Shown: positions 1-8,366, numbered from the stretch's first letter. The stretch: DNA of 21,110 bases from Treponema sp. (GCA_031283505.1 JAITBO010000322.1:1-21110), one strand, 5' to 3'. The notes: generated by a model not told the origin, from the letters alone. Translations and numbers: made by a program.

Positions 1-150
1 CATACCCGTAACTTTCGGAACCGGTGCGCTCCCCCTTTCGTAACGTGTTGCCGTTGGATACCACAGATGGTAAAAACAGGGGGGCGTTTCAAAAGTAATT
101 GACGGTACGCTAAACGCGCGGTTTTGGAACCGCCTCGAGTAATAAAAAAT

Positions 151-179
151 TTGACTTTGGGCAGGGAGTGATCTAAAGT
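151..179 (+). promoter_or_regulatory. Candidate sigma70 promoter of the sugar ABC transporter operon
   Basis: TTGACT at 151-156 matches five of six -35 consensus bases. It lies exactly 17 bp from TAAAGT at 174-179, which matches four of six -10 bases. Transcription would begin near 186, giving a leader of about 150 nt before the start codon at 340. This is a pattern match only. Confidence 0.4.
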
Positions 180-311
180 ATTAATATTGTGTAACATCAG
201 CGGGAAAACCGGTCTCCGGGGGACGGAAGATACAGTTTGGATCGGCAAAAGTAGTAATTATGCCGCGTATAACCGGCGGATCTTTCCGGCGGGCGGCCTA
301 AAAATTAAAAA

Positions 312-326
312 GATGTTTTAAACATC
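312..326. promoter_or_regulatory. 15-bp palindrome abutting the Shine-Dalgarno, possible operator
   Basis: GATGTTT-T-AAACATC is a perfect 7-bp inverted repeat with a one-base centre. It ends directly before the AAAGGAG ribosome binding site (327-333) of the sugar-binding protein gene. It could be a repressor operator or a small RNA fold limiting ribosome access. No regulator gene lies next to it. Confidence 0.35.
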
Positions 327-339
327 AAAGGAGTTCTTT

Positions 340-1824
340 ATGAAAAAAATTGTTCTCGTAGCAGCTGTCGTATGTATGGCGGCGGTTCTCTTTTTCGGAT
401 GCAGCAAAAAGACCGCCGCTGACAGGGGGTATGACATCTACATCTTCAACGCCAAGGGAGAAAACGCCGCGCAGGTAGAGGCTATGGCAAAAGCCTATCA
501 GGACGCGACGGGTGTACGGGTCAAGAGCTTTTCCATCGGCGCCGGCGCGGACCAGACAGCGCCAATGAATACGGAAATGAATTCAAAAAATATGCCTACG
601 ATTTATTCCATCCAGGGGATCAACAACCTGGCCATGTGGCTTGAAGGCGGCTATGTGCAGGATTTTTCCGCAGTAGAAAACAATCCCGCGTTTACCAAGC
701 TGGCTTCGGATATAGCGCCCGATCTCAGGCTCTCCTTGGGCGGGACCACCAACTATGGTATTCCCTATAACGTTGAAGGCTACGGCTATATTGTGGATAA
801 GAAGATGCTGGCGGAACTTTTCGGCGTTTCCGATCCTGCCGGGATTATCAAGGACATCAAGACCGCGACATACGCTGAATGGGAAGGCCTGGTCAATGTA
901 GTAGACGCCTGGATTAAGCAGCCTCATGCCGCGCCGGTTACCGTCAGCGGAAAAACCTATAACCTGGCGGCATCTAAAACCGATTTGACAGGAAAGCTGA
1001 ACGGCGTCATGGCCGTTATGGGTTCCCAGCGCTGGACCTATGGAGATCACTTCATCAATGTGGCTATCAACGCTACGTTTGCTACTATTAATGATTCTCT
1101 CAACGCAAAGGAAGCGGATATACGCAGGATCCGGGGTCCTCTGGTGGCTTATGCCAAAGCCCTGGATTTTAAGACACGTCATCTGGCCGGGAAAAACGGA
1201 CCGGCCCAGCGGGGTCAGGATCTGGTTTCCGAAGCGAACTTCGGTTATGACCAGACCGTGCAGATATTCGCCGAAGGGAAGGCACTTTTCTTTAAGCAGG
1301 GCAACTGGGCATACAATAACATTGCCGTAGTTGACAAGGAAGCGGCGGAACGGCTCTATTTCCTGCCGGTCAAAATGCCCTTCAAGCCGGGTGATGTTAC
1401 CGCTCCCGGCATGACCATCGAAAAACTGGAACGTTCAATACCGGTTTTTGTACCGAATTACTACGCGGTAAACGCCCGCTGCGCGGAAGATGAAAAACAG
1501 AAAGCCTATGACTTCCTGGTATGGATGAACACGGATCCTGTTGCACAGCGCTTTATAATCGAAGACATGGCGTTTATTCCCTATAACGCCGATCCTGCGG
1601 TAACATCGGTACCCAACTCCCTGGGGAATTCCATCCTGGAATATATGAAGGACGGGGATACTATCGGGGACCGCTATCACGGCGCTCCCGGACCCTGGGC
1701 CGGGGATACGGTGGGGGCGTTCCTGATGGAACAGTACCTTGTAAAACCCGTCTGGACAGAGACTGATTACGAGGCCATTGCTGATTACGGCGTGAATAAG
1801 TGGATAGAGTTGCTTAATCAATAA
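340..1824 (+). CDS. Carbohydrate ABC transporter substrate-binding lipoprotein
   Basis: This 494-residue protein has a lysine start, a hydrophobic segment and a lipobox ending LFFGC with Cys21 as the lipidation site, so it should be a membrane-anchored lipoprotein facing the periplasm. Length, an aromatic-rich mature part and two downstream MalF/MalG-like permeases place it in the family 1 solute-binding proteins that capture mono- or oligosaccharides. The start is well supported: AAAGGAG lies 6 bases before ATG. It is the first gene of a three-gene operon. Ligand specificity cannot be read from sequence. The facing nagA-nagB operon makes N-acetylglucosamine-containing sugars the best guess, which is inference. 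The gene is followed by an intercistronic stem-loop that may give it higher expression than the permeases. Confidence 0.88.
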   Translation: MKKIVLVAAVVCMAAVLFFGCSKKTAADRGYDIYIFNAKGENAAQVEAMAKAYQDATGVRVKSFSIGAGADQTAPMNTEMNSKNMPTIYSIQGINNLAMWLEGGYVQDFSAVENNPAFTKLASDIAPDLRLSLGGTTNYGIPYNVEGYGYIVDKKMLAELFGVSDPAGIIKDIKTATYAEWEGLVNVVDAWIKQPHAAPVTVSGKTYNLAASKTDLTGKLNGVMAVMGSQRWTYGDHFINVAINATFATINDSLNAKEADIRRIRGPLVAYAKALDFKTRHLAGKNGPAQRGQDLVSEANFGYDQTVQIFAEGKALFFKQGNWAYNNIAVVDKEAAERLYFLPVKMPFKPGDVTAPGMTIEKLERSIPVFVPNYYAVNARCAEDEKQKAYDFLVWMNTDPVAQRFIIEDMAFIPYNADPAVTSVPNSLGNSILEYMKDGDTIGDRYHGAPGPWAGDTVGAFLMEQYLVKPVWTETDYEAIADYGVNKWIELLNQ

Positions 1825-1836
1825 CATTGCCGAAGT

Positions 1837-1895
1837 CATACGCGATACTCCTGCACGGCGATGCTGTTTCTGGTATCACCGTGTTGGTGCGTATG
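1837..1895 (+). promoter_or_regulatory. Intercistronic stem-loop between binding protein and first permease
   Basis: CATACGC (1837-1843) pairs with GCGTATG (1889-1895), and inside it GATAC (1844-1848) pairs with GTATC (1873-1877). The unmatched right-arm segment ACC-GTGTT-GGT can itself form a small hairpin. Stem-loops at this place in sugar ABC operons are known to protect the binding-protein message and lower permease expression. That role here is inferred. Confidence 0.4.
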
Positions 1896-1917
1896 GCTCC
1901 TTAATTCGGAGGTTTTT

Positions 1918-2850
1918 ATGTCCCTGGGGAGAAACAAATCCATTTATCATGTATGGTTCTGGCCTTTTGTGATACCGGCGTTGATATTTTTTGTTGCGGT
2001 GATTGTCCTTCCTTTTATTGTCGGGGTATTCAATTCTTTTACGTTTTGGCGGGGGACTTATTATTTTAACCCTGTAACCCGGACCAGGGCGGAATCGGTT
2101 TTTGAATCAATCAACGGATTAACCAACTATGTGAACGCCCTAAAGGATGCGCGGTTTACCCAGGCCCTGTGGTACACGGTCCGTTATACGCTGGTTGCGG
2201 TGGTAGTCATCAATGTGGTTTCTCTGGCTCTCGCTTTGCTTGTCAATAAGATGGCGGCGCAAATCGCCGGAGTCTTTCGTACCGTGTTTTTTCTGCCCAA
2301 TATGCTGGGCGGGCTGGCACTGGGATATATTTTTCAGTTCGTCTTCCAGATTATTTTTACGGATATGATCTTCGGTCCTGAGGGGATCATTCACATTGAG
2401 GCTTTGCGTTACATGACCCAGAACAGCGTTAAGGCCCTGTTTGCCCTGGCGATTCTGACTACCTGGCAGTCGGCTGGATATATGATGCTGATATATATTG
2501 CGGGACTCAATATTATTCCCCAGGATTACTACGAGGCGGCAAGCATAGACGGCTCTTCCGCCTGGCATACCTTTTGGAAAATAACCGTACCCATGCTTAT
2601 GCCTTCTTTTACGGTAGTTTTCTTTATGACCCTGGCGGGAAGTTTCAAATTGCTGGATCAGAATGTGGCTCTTACGGACGGGAATTTCAATACCCGTATG
2701 CTGGCCTACCAGATACTCCGCACGATTCGGGATACCAACCCATCGGATTACGGCAAGGCCCAGGCTCAGGCGGTAATCTTTTTCGTCATTGTCGCGGTTA
2801 TAACCCTAACCCAGGTGTACCTTACCAAAAGGAAGGAGCTTGAAGCATGA
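1918..2850 (+). CDS. Sugar ABC transporter permease, MalF-like
   Basis: This is an integral inner-membrane subunit of a carbohydrate importer, 310 residues from the start chosen here. An in-frame ATG exists at 1861, but the ATG at 1918 has a good ribosome binding site (GGAGG, 6 bases upstream) and gives the expected short cytoplasmic N-terminus before the first membrane helix (WFWPFVIPALIFF). Several hydrophobic helices follow, and the ABC permease coupling loop is visible as EAASIDGSSAWHTFWKITVP, which contacts the ATPase. The stop codon overlaps the next permease start (ATGA at 2847-2850), showing translational coupling. It would form a heterodimeric channel with the following gene product. 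Confidence 0.9.
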   Translation: MSLGRNKSIYHVWFWPFVIPALIFFVAVIVLPFIVGVFNSFTFWRGTYYFNPVTRTRAESVFESINGLTNYVNALKDARFTQALWYTVRYTLVAVVVINVVSLALALLVNKMAAQIAGVFRTVFFLPNMLGGLALGYIFQFVFQIIFTDMIFGPEGIIHIEALRYMTQNSVKALFALAILTTWQSAGYMMLIYIAGLNIIPQDYYEAASIDGSSAWHTFWKITVPMLMPSFTVVFFMTLAGSFKLLDQNVALTDGNFNTRMLAYQILRTIRDTNPSDYGKAQAQAVIFFVIVAVITLTQVYLTKRKELEA

Positions 2851-3698
2851 TTGCGAAAAACTATTTTTTTACACGGCGTATGCAGGCTTTTCTTCGTTAC
2901 TGCGTAACAACGGCAGGAGCGCTGTTGACCCTGGCGCCCCTCTGGATACTCGTGGTAAATTCATTCAAGTCCCAGTCCGCCATTATAGGCAACCCTGTTG
3001 CGCCCCCGGCAGTCTGGGATTTCCGGTACATTGTCAACGCCTTTGGACAGCTTCAATTCCTCAAGTCCATAGGATTTACGTGTATCATAACGCTGTTTTC
3101 TGTTGGGTTGATAGTGTTGATTTCTTCCATGGCGGCGTGGATAATGGTACGGACCAAAACAAAAATTTCCGGCGTCATATTCATGGCCTTTGTGGCGGCC
3201 ATGCTCATTCCCTTCCAGGCCATCATGTACCCCCTCATTCAGATTTTTGACGCCGCCGGGCTTAAAAATTTGGGCGGTCTGGTCCTGATGTACGGCGGGT
3301 TCGGCCTTTCCATGTCGGTGTTCCTTTACCACGGCTTTGTAAAGGGCGTTCCCATGGGGGTCGAGGAAGCTGCCTTTATAGACGGGTGCAATATTTTTCA
3401 GATGTTCTTTCTGATTGTCATGCCCCTTCTAAAATCCATTACCGTTACGGTTATCATCATCAATGCCATGTGGATTTGGAACGATTACCTTTTGCCCTTC
3501 CTGGTTATCGGTAATTCGGAAAACAAAACACTGGTACTTTCGCTGTATTTTGCCCAGATTGTGGCCGGGCAATACGGCAATCCGTGGCAGCTTATTTTCC
3601 CTGCGGTTTTGATAACCATTGCTCCGATAGTACTTGTATTTCTGTTTTTGCAGAGGTTTATTGTTAAAGGTATAAGCGCCGGGGCGATTAAGGCGTAA
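2847..3698 (+). CDS. Sugar ABC transporter permease, MalG-like
   Basis: This 283-residue inner-membrane permease is the partner of the preceding subunit. Hydrophobic helices start near residue 13 and continue to the C-terminus. The coupling loop reads EEAAFIDGCNIFQMFFLIVMP, with the conserved EAA and downstream G typical of MalG-type proteins. Its ATG overlaps the upstream stop codon (ATGA). It is the last gene of the operon, followed 14 bp later by a strong terminator. No nucleotide-binding subunit is encoded in the operon, so the importer probably uses a shared MsmK/UgpC-type ATPase encoded elsewhere. That is common for family 1 sugar importers but unproven here. Confidence 0.9.
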   Translation: MIAKNYFFTRRMQAFLRYCVTTAGALLTLAPLWILVVNSFKSQSAIIGNPVAPPAVWDFRYIVNAFGQLQFLKSIGFTCIITLFSVGLIVLISSMAAWIMVRTKTKISGVIFMAFVAAMLIPFQAIMYPLIQIFDAAGLKNLGGLVLMYGGFGLSMSVFLYHGFVKGVPMGVEEAAFIDGCNIFQMFFLIVMPLLKSITVTVIIINAMWIWNDYLLPFLVIGNSENKTLVLSLYFAQIVAGQYGNPWQLIFPAVLITIAPIVLVFLFLQRFIVKGISAGAIKA

Positions 3699-3712
3699 CC
3701 GGTCATTAGCAG

Positions 3713-3749
3713 AGCTCCCCCGCCAGGGTTACTACCGGGGGAGCTTTTT
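3713..3749 (+). terminator. Rho-independent terminator of the sugar ABC operon
   Basis: AGCTCCCCCG (3713-3722) pairs perfectly with CGGGGGAGCT (3736-3745), with a 13-nt loop, and is followed by a run of T at 3745-3749. The same bases on the other strand encode the last residues and the stop codon of the convergent gene. Confidence 0.85.
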
Positions 3750-4907
3750 GACAGCCTCTTGGATGACACGCAGGCGTACTACCCGGCCACCCCCGAATTC
3801 GGGATAGGCCCGGTAGCGATCTCCGTCATCGGAGAAGGGCGGCGCCAGTTCCCCCGGAAAGGGGGGAAAGCGCTTCTGCGTCCAGACAACCGAAGGATCG
3901 CTCAAGCGGGTTTTGGGGTGTGCGGGATCAAAATAGATGAAGGATTCATGGGCGCCCCGTTCGTCCAGGGGCGCTTCGTCCGTACTTTGCAGGTAGCGGA
4001 TCACTCCGGATGTAAAATTCACCGATTGAATGATCGCCGAATGAACGGCTTCGCCGTCCTCCCCCCTAAAGAGCAGAATGTCCGCAGGCTTTAGGCTGCG
4101 GATCTCGTCTTCTACCGGAATGATTTCCCGTGTCCGGGAATTGAAAAATTTACTCCCTACATAATAGGAAAGGTTTCCGTTCCGGGGCGCTCCGACGGTA
4201 CGCCGCAGGACACGGCCCAGGTCCGTCCCGGCGGCGGCGGCGATATGGGAAAGGATGTTCCACACAAAACCGGAACAGTCCATACCCAGGCGGCCCACGC
4301 AGTAAATGTAGTTGTACACATCGCTTTCCTCCACGCCCTTGCCGGAAACCAGAACGTAAGGCCGGTGGGGTAGGCCGCGGTAGGATCCCGCCTTCATCCG
4401 GGCTATATCGAAAAGGTCCAGAGACACCGACCAGGTTTGGGTGGGAATGTCCAGGATGACGATCTTTTCCCTGCCGTCGCCCAGAACTGCGGTGTACCGG
4501 GCAAAATCCCCGGTATAGAGAAGCCCGCCTATCTCCGCCCAGAGGGACGCGGGGTCTGCCTTGCCGCTCCCCCGAATCTCCCAACCCCGGTCTGAAAGCT
4601 CTATACGTTCCCGGTTCTCCGCAAAGGGCATCCTCAGGTTCATTACCCGGTTACCTATGATGTAGGTTTTAAGGCTCTTCCGGTAGGCATCCTCTATGAC
4701 CGCCTCCACGCCCTTTCCCCAGAGCCGTGCAGGATCGGAAAAGGCAGCCAGGTAGTTCCCACCTTTTGCGGCGGAAGCAGATGATGCGCGGATGTCCGGC
4801 GCAATCGTGTCCGGAACAGCCCGGACAGGAAAGAGGAACAAACCGCATACCAGAACCGTCACCGCAGGAAAGACCGTCCCAGACCGTCCGCAGGAGAACA
4901 GACCCAT
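3732..4907 (-). CDS. Secreted NlpC/P60-like cysteine hydrolase
   Basis: This 391-residue protein has an N-terminal hydrophobic segment (about residues 10-30, ending VRA) that looks like an export signal. The C-terminal half has the NlpC/P60 pattern: MDCSGFVWNI with the presumed nucleophile Cys211, then LKPADILLF, then AVHSAII with presumed catalytic His289. This family cleaves peptidoglycan stem peptides or related amide bonds. The N-terminal 200 residues match nothing I recognise. The gene lies 23 bp after nagB on the same strand and is probably co-transcribed with nagA-nagB, which fits a role in cell-wall amino-sugar salvage (inference). Its last codons and stop lie inside the terminator hairpin of the convergent operon. 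Overall similarity to well-studied NlpC proteins is low, so the exact substrate is open. Confidence 0.7.
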   Translation of the reverse strand: MGLFSCGRSGTVFPAVTVLVCGLFLFPVRAVPDTIAPDIRASSASAAKGGNYLAAFSDPARLWGKGVEAVIEDAYRKSLKTYIIGNRVMNLRMPFAENRERIELSDRGWEIRGSGKADPASLWAEIGGLLYTGDFARYTAVLGDGREKIVILDIPTQTWSVSLDLFDIARMKAGSYRGLPHRPYVLVSGKGVEESDVYNYIYCVGRLGMDCSGFVWNILSHIAAAAGTDLGRVLRRTVGAPRNGNLSYYVGSKFFNSRTREIIPVEDEIRSLKPADILLFRGEDGEAVHSAIIQSVNFTSGVIRYLQSTDEAPLDERGAHESFIYFDPAHPKTRLSDPSVVWTQKRFPPFPGELAPPFSDDGDRYRAYPEFGGGRVVRLRVIQEAVKKLPR

Positions 4908-4940
4908 ATTCAGAGACCCCCTTATATTATTCAGAGACCC
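4907..4940. repeat. 13-bp direct repeat joining nagB stop and next gene start
   Basis: TATTCAGAGACCC occurs at 4907-4919 and again at 4928-4940, a period of 21 bp. One copy spans the nagB stop codon and the other touches the start codon of the NlpC/P60 gene. It looks like a short tandem duplication that created or enlarged the intercistronic gap. Confidence 0.85.
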
Positions 4941-5713
4941 TCAATGTCCTTAAAATACCGGACCGTACCGACCTTGAGTTCGTCCGTGGCATCCTCGTCA
5001 CAGACGATGATGGCCCTGGGATGCATTTGCAGACAGGACAATGTCCACATATGGTTGACGCCCCCCTCCACCGCCGCCTGAAGCGCCCTGGCCTTGTTAT
5101 GACCGGTCACCAGGATAAGAACTTCCCTGGCATCCATCACGGTTCCGACCCCGACGGTAAGGGCGGTCAAGGGCACCTGATTGACGTTTCCGTCAAAAAA
5201 CCGGGCGTTGGCAATGCGGGTATCCCTGGCCAGGGTTTTTATCCTGGTCCGGGAATAAAGGGAAGAACCGGGCTCATTGAAGGCGAGGTGACCGTCCGCC
5301 CCCATGCCCCCCAGAAACAACTCAATTCCGCCTGAGGAACGGATCCGATCCTCATAGGCTTCACATTCCAGCGTTAAATCCGGGGCCATGCCGTCCAGAA
5401 TATGGATGTTTTCTTTGCGAATATCAATATGAGAAAAGAAATTTTCCCACATAAAAAAGTGATAGCTCCGGGGGTGATCCTCCGGCAGCCCTACATATTC
5501 GTCCATATTAAAGGTGACGACTTTATCAAAGGAAACCCGCCCCTCTTTGTGGAGCCGTATCAGTTCCTTATAAGTCTCCAGAGGGCTGGAGCCGGTCGGC
5601 AGACCCAGAACAAAAGGGCGGTCTTTACAGTTGAAGGTGTTGATCCGGTTTACAATGTAACCGGCGGCCCATCTGCCGGCATCTTCGGCGCTCTTGTGAA
5701 TCAGTAAACGCAT
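4931..5713 (-). CDS. nagB: Glucosamine-6-phosphate deaminase
   Basis: This cytoplasmic enzyme converts glucosamine 6-phosphate to fructose 6-phosphate and ammonia, feeding amino sugars into glycolysis. Its 260 residues align along the whole length with E. coli NagB (266). Hallmarks are LGLPTGSSP (phosphate site), FNMDEYVGL with Asp71, [17 protein letters not shown] with Asp140, His142 and Glu147, and SRTRIKTL. These are the known catalytic residues with a one-residue shift. The start has a good ribosome binding site (AGGGGAAA). It follows nagA after only 8 bp and precedes the NlpC/P60 gene by 23 bp, so the three form one operon. Whether the allosteric GlcNAc6P site is functional was not assessed. 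Confidence 0.97.
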   Translation of the reverse strand: MRLLIHKSAEDAGRWAAGYIVNRINTFNCKDRPFVLGLPTGSSPLETYKELIRLHKEGRVSFDKVVTFNMDEYVGLPEDHPRSYHFFMWENFFSHIDIRKENIHILDGMAPDLTLECEAYEDRIRSSGGIELFLGGMGADGHLAFNEPGSSLYSRTRIKTLARDTRIANARFFDGNVNQVPLTALTVGVGTVMDAREVLILVTGHNKARALQAAVEGGVNHMWTLSCLQMHPRAIIVCDEDATDELKVGTVRYFKDIEGL

Positions 5714-5721
5714 AATTTCCC

Positions 5722-6891
5722 CTATAAAAGATTGTATTTGAGTATACCCGCAACGGTAACCGCCAGGGCATTAAAATTCTGGTCAAACACCACGAGGTCG
5801 GCGTCGTTGCCGGGAATGAGGGAACCTTTGCCCCGGTACCGCATCACCTGGGCAGGGTTGAAGCTGGCGGCCTTTACCGCGTCCTCCAGGCTGAACCCAA
5901 AAGCCTCCAGATTTTGAACCCCCCGAATCATGGTAAGCCCCGATCCGGCGATGACATCATCGGCTTTCCGGTGGAACATACCATCTTTGAAGAACACTTC
6001 CTCCCCGTTGGCAAAGAAGGGGCCTTCCTGCTGTCCCGTAGGTTTCAGGCTGTCGGTGACCAGCACAATCTTGTCGATAGGCTTATCCCGCAGAAGCAGC
6101 TTGAACAAGTCCGGGTGTACATGATAACCGTCGGCAATGATTTCGCAAGACATTTCCGGGTGGATCAGGATGGCCCCCACGGCATTGGGGTTGCGGTGAT
6201 CCATCTTGCTCATGGCGTTAAAGAGATGGGTCGAATGGAGTATCCCCGCCTGCATACCCTCCACCATGTTTTCGTACCTGGCGTCCGTGTGTCCCGCCTG
6301 GAGGATTATCCCCTTCTTTATGCAGTAAAGGGCCAGTTCTCTCATGCCCTTGATCTCCGGGGCAACGGTCATGTTGACGATGTGTCCGCCCGCCGCCTCC
6401 CACAACCTTTCCATGTAAGGAATGTCCACAGCCTTGAGGGTTTCCGGCCTCTGCACCCCCAGGCGGGACGGAGACAGGAAGGGGCCTTCCAGATGCAGCC
6501 CCATGATCCGTGCGCCCGGTTCCCTGCCTATAGCCGCCGCCACATTCCGTACCGCATCGATCATCTCCTCCGATCCCGTGGGGTACAGGGTCGGATTGAA
6601 GGCGGTTACTCCGCTTTTGGTCAGGTTTCGGGACATTTCGATCACCGATTCGGTCGAAGCGTCGTCGGTCCCATATCCTCCGGTCCCGTGGATGTGGGTG
6701 TCGATGAATCCCGGGGCTATATACGCGCCCCCCACATCCAAAATTTCGGTAGAAGCGGGGAAACGCTTCTGTTCAAAACGTTTTTTGGAAAAAACATCCG
6801 ATACCACGCCGTCTTCAACAAGCACCGCGCATTGTTCCATGACGGCAAAACTCGTCAATACTGTTCCGTTGTGCAGACAAATGGGGTTCAT
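5722..6891 (-). CDS. nagA: N-acetylglucosamine-6-phosphate deacetylase
   Basis: This cytoplasmic amidohydrolase removes acetate from GlcNAc-6-phosphate, giving the NagB substrate. Its 389 residues are the usual length. Visible motifs are [11 protein letters not shown] with the HxH pair His66/His68, [10 protein letters not shown] with Glu135, QAGHTDA with His201, HSTHLFNAM with His222, ADGYHVHP, and [10 protein letters not shown] with catalytic Asp280. The start is supported by GGAG, 7 bases upstream of ATG. It is the first gene of the minus-strand operon with nagB. No nagC- or nagR-like regulator is adjacent. Confidence 0.97.
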   Translation of the reverse strand: MNPICLHNGTVLTSFAVMEQCAVLVEDGVVSDVFSKKRFEQKRFPASTEILDVGGAYIAPGFIDTHIHGTGGYGTDDASTESVIEMSRNLTKSGVTAFNPTLYPTGSEEMIDAVRNVAAAIGREPGARIMGLHLEGPFLSPSRLGVQRPETLKAVDIPYMERLWEAAGGHIVNMTVAPEIKGMRELALYCIKKGIILQAGHTDARYENMVEGMQAGILHSTHLFNAMSKMDHRNPNAVGAILIHPEMSCEIIADGYHVHPDLFKLLLRDKPIDKIVLVTDSLKPTGQQEGPFFANGEEVFFKDGMFHRKADDVIAGSGLTMIRGVQNLEAFGFSLEDAVKAASFNPAQVMRYRGKGSLIPGNDADLVVFDQNFNALAVTVAGILKYNLL

Positions 6892-6909
6892 AATAACTCC
6901 GTTACTTTA

Positions 6910-6937
6910 AATATAAGGGATAATCGCCGGAATACAA
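6910..6937 (-). promoter_or_regulatory. Weak candidate promoter of nagA-nagB
   Basis: Reading the minus strand, TTGTAT (6937-6932) is followed after 16 bp by TATATT (6915-6910), five of six bases matching the -10 consensus. The -35 match is poor, so this call is tentative. It would give a leader of roughly 15 nt before the start of nagA. Confidence 0.25.
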
Positions 6938-7025
6938 ATCTAGGGTAAACGCATAGAAAATCACCTTCATCCGGGAAGCGGGAGGTTTGACAGCCTGTAT
7001 CTATAAAAGCCGCCGCCCCGTTGTA

Positions 7026-7078
7026 GGATAAACGCATAAGAATTTTAACCACGAAATACACGGAGTTTTTATTACTAA
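7026..7078 (-). repeat. 53-bp dispersed intergenic repeat, copy 1
   Basis: Its reverse complement matches 15290-15342 in about 44 of 54 aligned columns, running from TTAGTAATAAAAAC through CCGTG and CGTGG to TATGCGTTTATCC. Both copies lie in intergenic debris. A shortened relative sharing TAAACGCATAGAAA lies at 9937-9950. Confidence 0.75.
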
Positions 7079-7279
7079 TCGGGTTTCATCTCCATAAAAC
7101 TCCGTGGTTTTTTCCACGAAGTACCGCCAGATCCCAAGGGTACTGTGCCCTTCGATGGTTATTAGCCGAACAATTTAGACATACTCTCATTTCTATGCGT
7201 TTATCCTGACCCCGTTGTAAAGGGGCCTGCCTTTCCCGGTATTTCCAGGCCGTTAGTCCATCTGCGCCGGGCAGATCCC

Positions 7280-8347
7280 TTAGAATTGTTCCGGCGGCAG
7301 ACTGTCCGCCGGCGCCCGCACGGCTTCCCGATAGAGTTCCCGGTTGAGCATGGAGAGGATGAGGATTGACTCCGGGGGAAGCTGATAAGGCAGAGTGAAT
7401 TCGCCGCCGGGGAATTCTACCTCCGCCAGGAGCAGGTGTTCCCCGTCGGGGAGCAGCGCCTCAAGACGTACCGGCAGGGGGTAGGGGTTTTCCGGCAAGG
7501 TATACCTGAAAAGGGCGAAGACCTCGCCGTTCAAAATTCCATCCGCCGGGGCGGTTATCAGGATAGAAATGGGCTGCTTCTTGTCTATGACCTCCAGGGC
7601 CTCAGGTTCCTGGTAAATCACCATTCCCGTTTTTTCGCTTCCCTGGCTCTGTCTTAAATCGAATAAAAAGTTAATACCCAATTGCCGGATCCGATCTATT
7701 GTTCCGGCAACCGTAAGGCCCGCAAGGTCCGGTACGGTAATCACGGTGCGTTCCGGACCCCGGCTGACCACAAATTCCAGAGTGGTAGGGCCGGAAATGT
7801 CGGTCCCCGGGACCGGCTTTTGCTGTAGAATGGTTCCCGCCGGTTCGGAGGAATATTCGTACATGAAGGGCTCTTTCAGGAAGAAGATGGACTGTTCCCC
7901 TCCGGATGCATTGGCGGCTGTGGCAAACAGAGTTCTGAGGTCCATCTTCACTTCGTCTATGTTTCTACCCTTGTAATTTTCCACCGTGTTGATCACCGTC
8001 CCCTGGCTTACTACAAGACGGATGCGGCGGCCTGCCTTGACGATAGTCCCGGGCCGGGGGTCCTGGTCCAGGATAGTCCCTTTGTCCATGTTCGATTGGG
8101 AATACCTAAGCTGAATTCGGGGGTAGAGTTCCTTGACCTGTAATTCCAACAAGGCTGCGGTGAGTTCCTTGGTCCGCACATCGGGCGTCATGGTTTCCTC
8201 CGCTCCCCTTACGGCTATAAAAAAGACCACAACGGCAACTATCCCCATAAAGAGGAGAATGCCTAACGCCAGGGAAATAAAGAGCCTAAGACGACCCGCA
8301 ACATATCCTTCGATGGAATCCATGTTAAATTTACTGAATATCGACAT
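7280..8347 (-). CDS. Membrane-anchored PASTA-domain protein
   Basis: This 355-residue protein has a short cytoplasmic N-terminus, one transmembrane helix (about residues 22-47) and an extracytoplasmic part. Three PASTA-like units can be seen near residues 52-116, 118-197 and 202-266, each with the pattern of a lipid- or wall-facing strand, GTIL.Q.P.PGT and a closing VSxG. A further beta-rich region of about 80 residues follows. PASTA domains bind peptidoglycan or beta-lactam-like ligands in kinases and penicillin-binding proteins, but here they stand alone without kinase or transpeptidase. It lies 19 bp after fmt, so it is probably the third gene of a def-fmt-PASTA operon. The ribosome binding site is AGGGAG just before ATG. 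Confidence 0.82.
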   Translation of the reverse strand: MSIFSKFNMDSIEGYVAGRLRLFISLALGILLFMGIVAVVVFFIAVRGAEETMTPDVRTKELTAALLELQVKELYPRIQLRYSQSNMDKGTILDQDPRPGTIVKAGRRIRLVVSQGTVINTVENYKGRNIDEVKMDLRTLFATAANASGGEQSIFFLKEPFMYEYSSEPAGTILQQKPVPGTDISGPTTLEFVVSRGPERTVITVPDLAGLTVAGTIDRIRQLGINFLFDLRQSQGSEKTGMVIYQEPEALEVIDKKQPISILITAPADGILNGEVFALFRYTLPENPYPLPVRLEALLPDGEHLLLAEVEFPGGEFTLPYQLPPESILILSMLNRELYREAVRAPADSLPPEQF

Positions 8348-8366
8348 TCTCCCTCTCTGAAAACAC

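Larger units (their letters stand above)
1..339. other. Non-coding region upstream of the sugar transporter operon
   Basis: I see no convincing gene here. It contains a small perfect hairpin (GCGGTT, loop TTGG, AACCGC at 118-133), a candidate sigma70 promoter (151-179), a GC-rich stretch with repeated CCGGCGG around 262-297 that can fold through GCCGC/GCGGC, and a 15-bp palindrome touching the ribosome binding site (312-326). It probably acts as the promoter and 5' leader of the transporter operon. Confidence 0.6.
6892..7279. other. Repeat-filled intergenic region between nagA and the PASTA gene
   Basis: I see no gene in these 388 bp. Three copies of a TAAACGCATA motif occur: 6946-6955 and 7029-7038 on plus, and the reverse complement within 7193-7206. 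The last two form an inverted pair about 180 bp across. A hairpin (CACGGAGTTTT at 7059-7069 with AAAACTCCGTG at 7096-7106) sits between them. A weak GGCCTG/CAGGCC inverted repeat at 7224-7251 lies beyond the end of the PASTA gene. The region looks like accumulated dispersed repeats plus the nagA promoter. Confidence 0.65.

Noticed and set aside
583..1182. Long minus-strand frame inside the binding-protein gene, and similar frames opposite nagA, fmt, ribF and the NDH-2 fusion
   Set aside because: These are shadows of strongly supported genes, with no ribosome binding site or recognisable domains.
1861..1917. Longer N-terminus of the first permease
   Set aside because: The 19 extra residues lie in the intercistronic hairpin, have no ribosome binding site, and the ATG at 1918 has an excellent one.
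6892..7279. CRISPR-like array from repeated TAAACGCATA motifs
   Set aside because: There are only three copies, in mixed orientation and at irregular spacing, with no cas genes.
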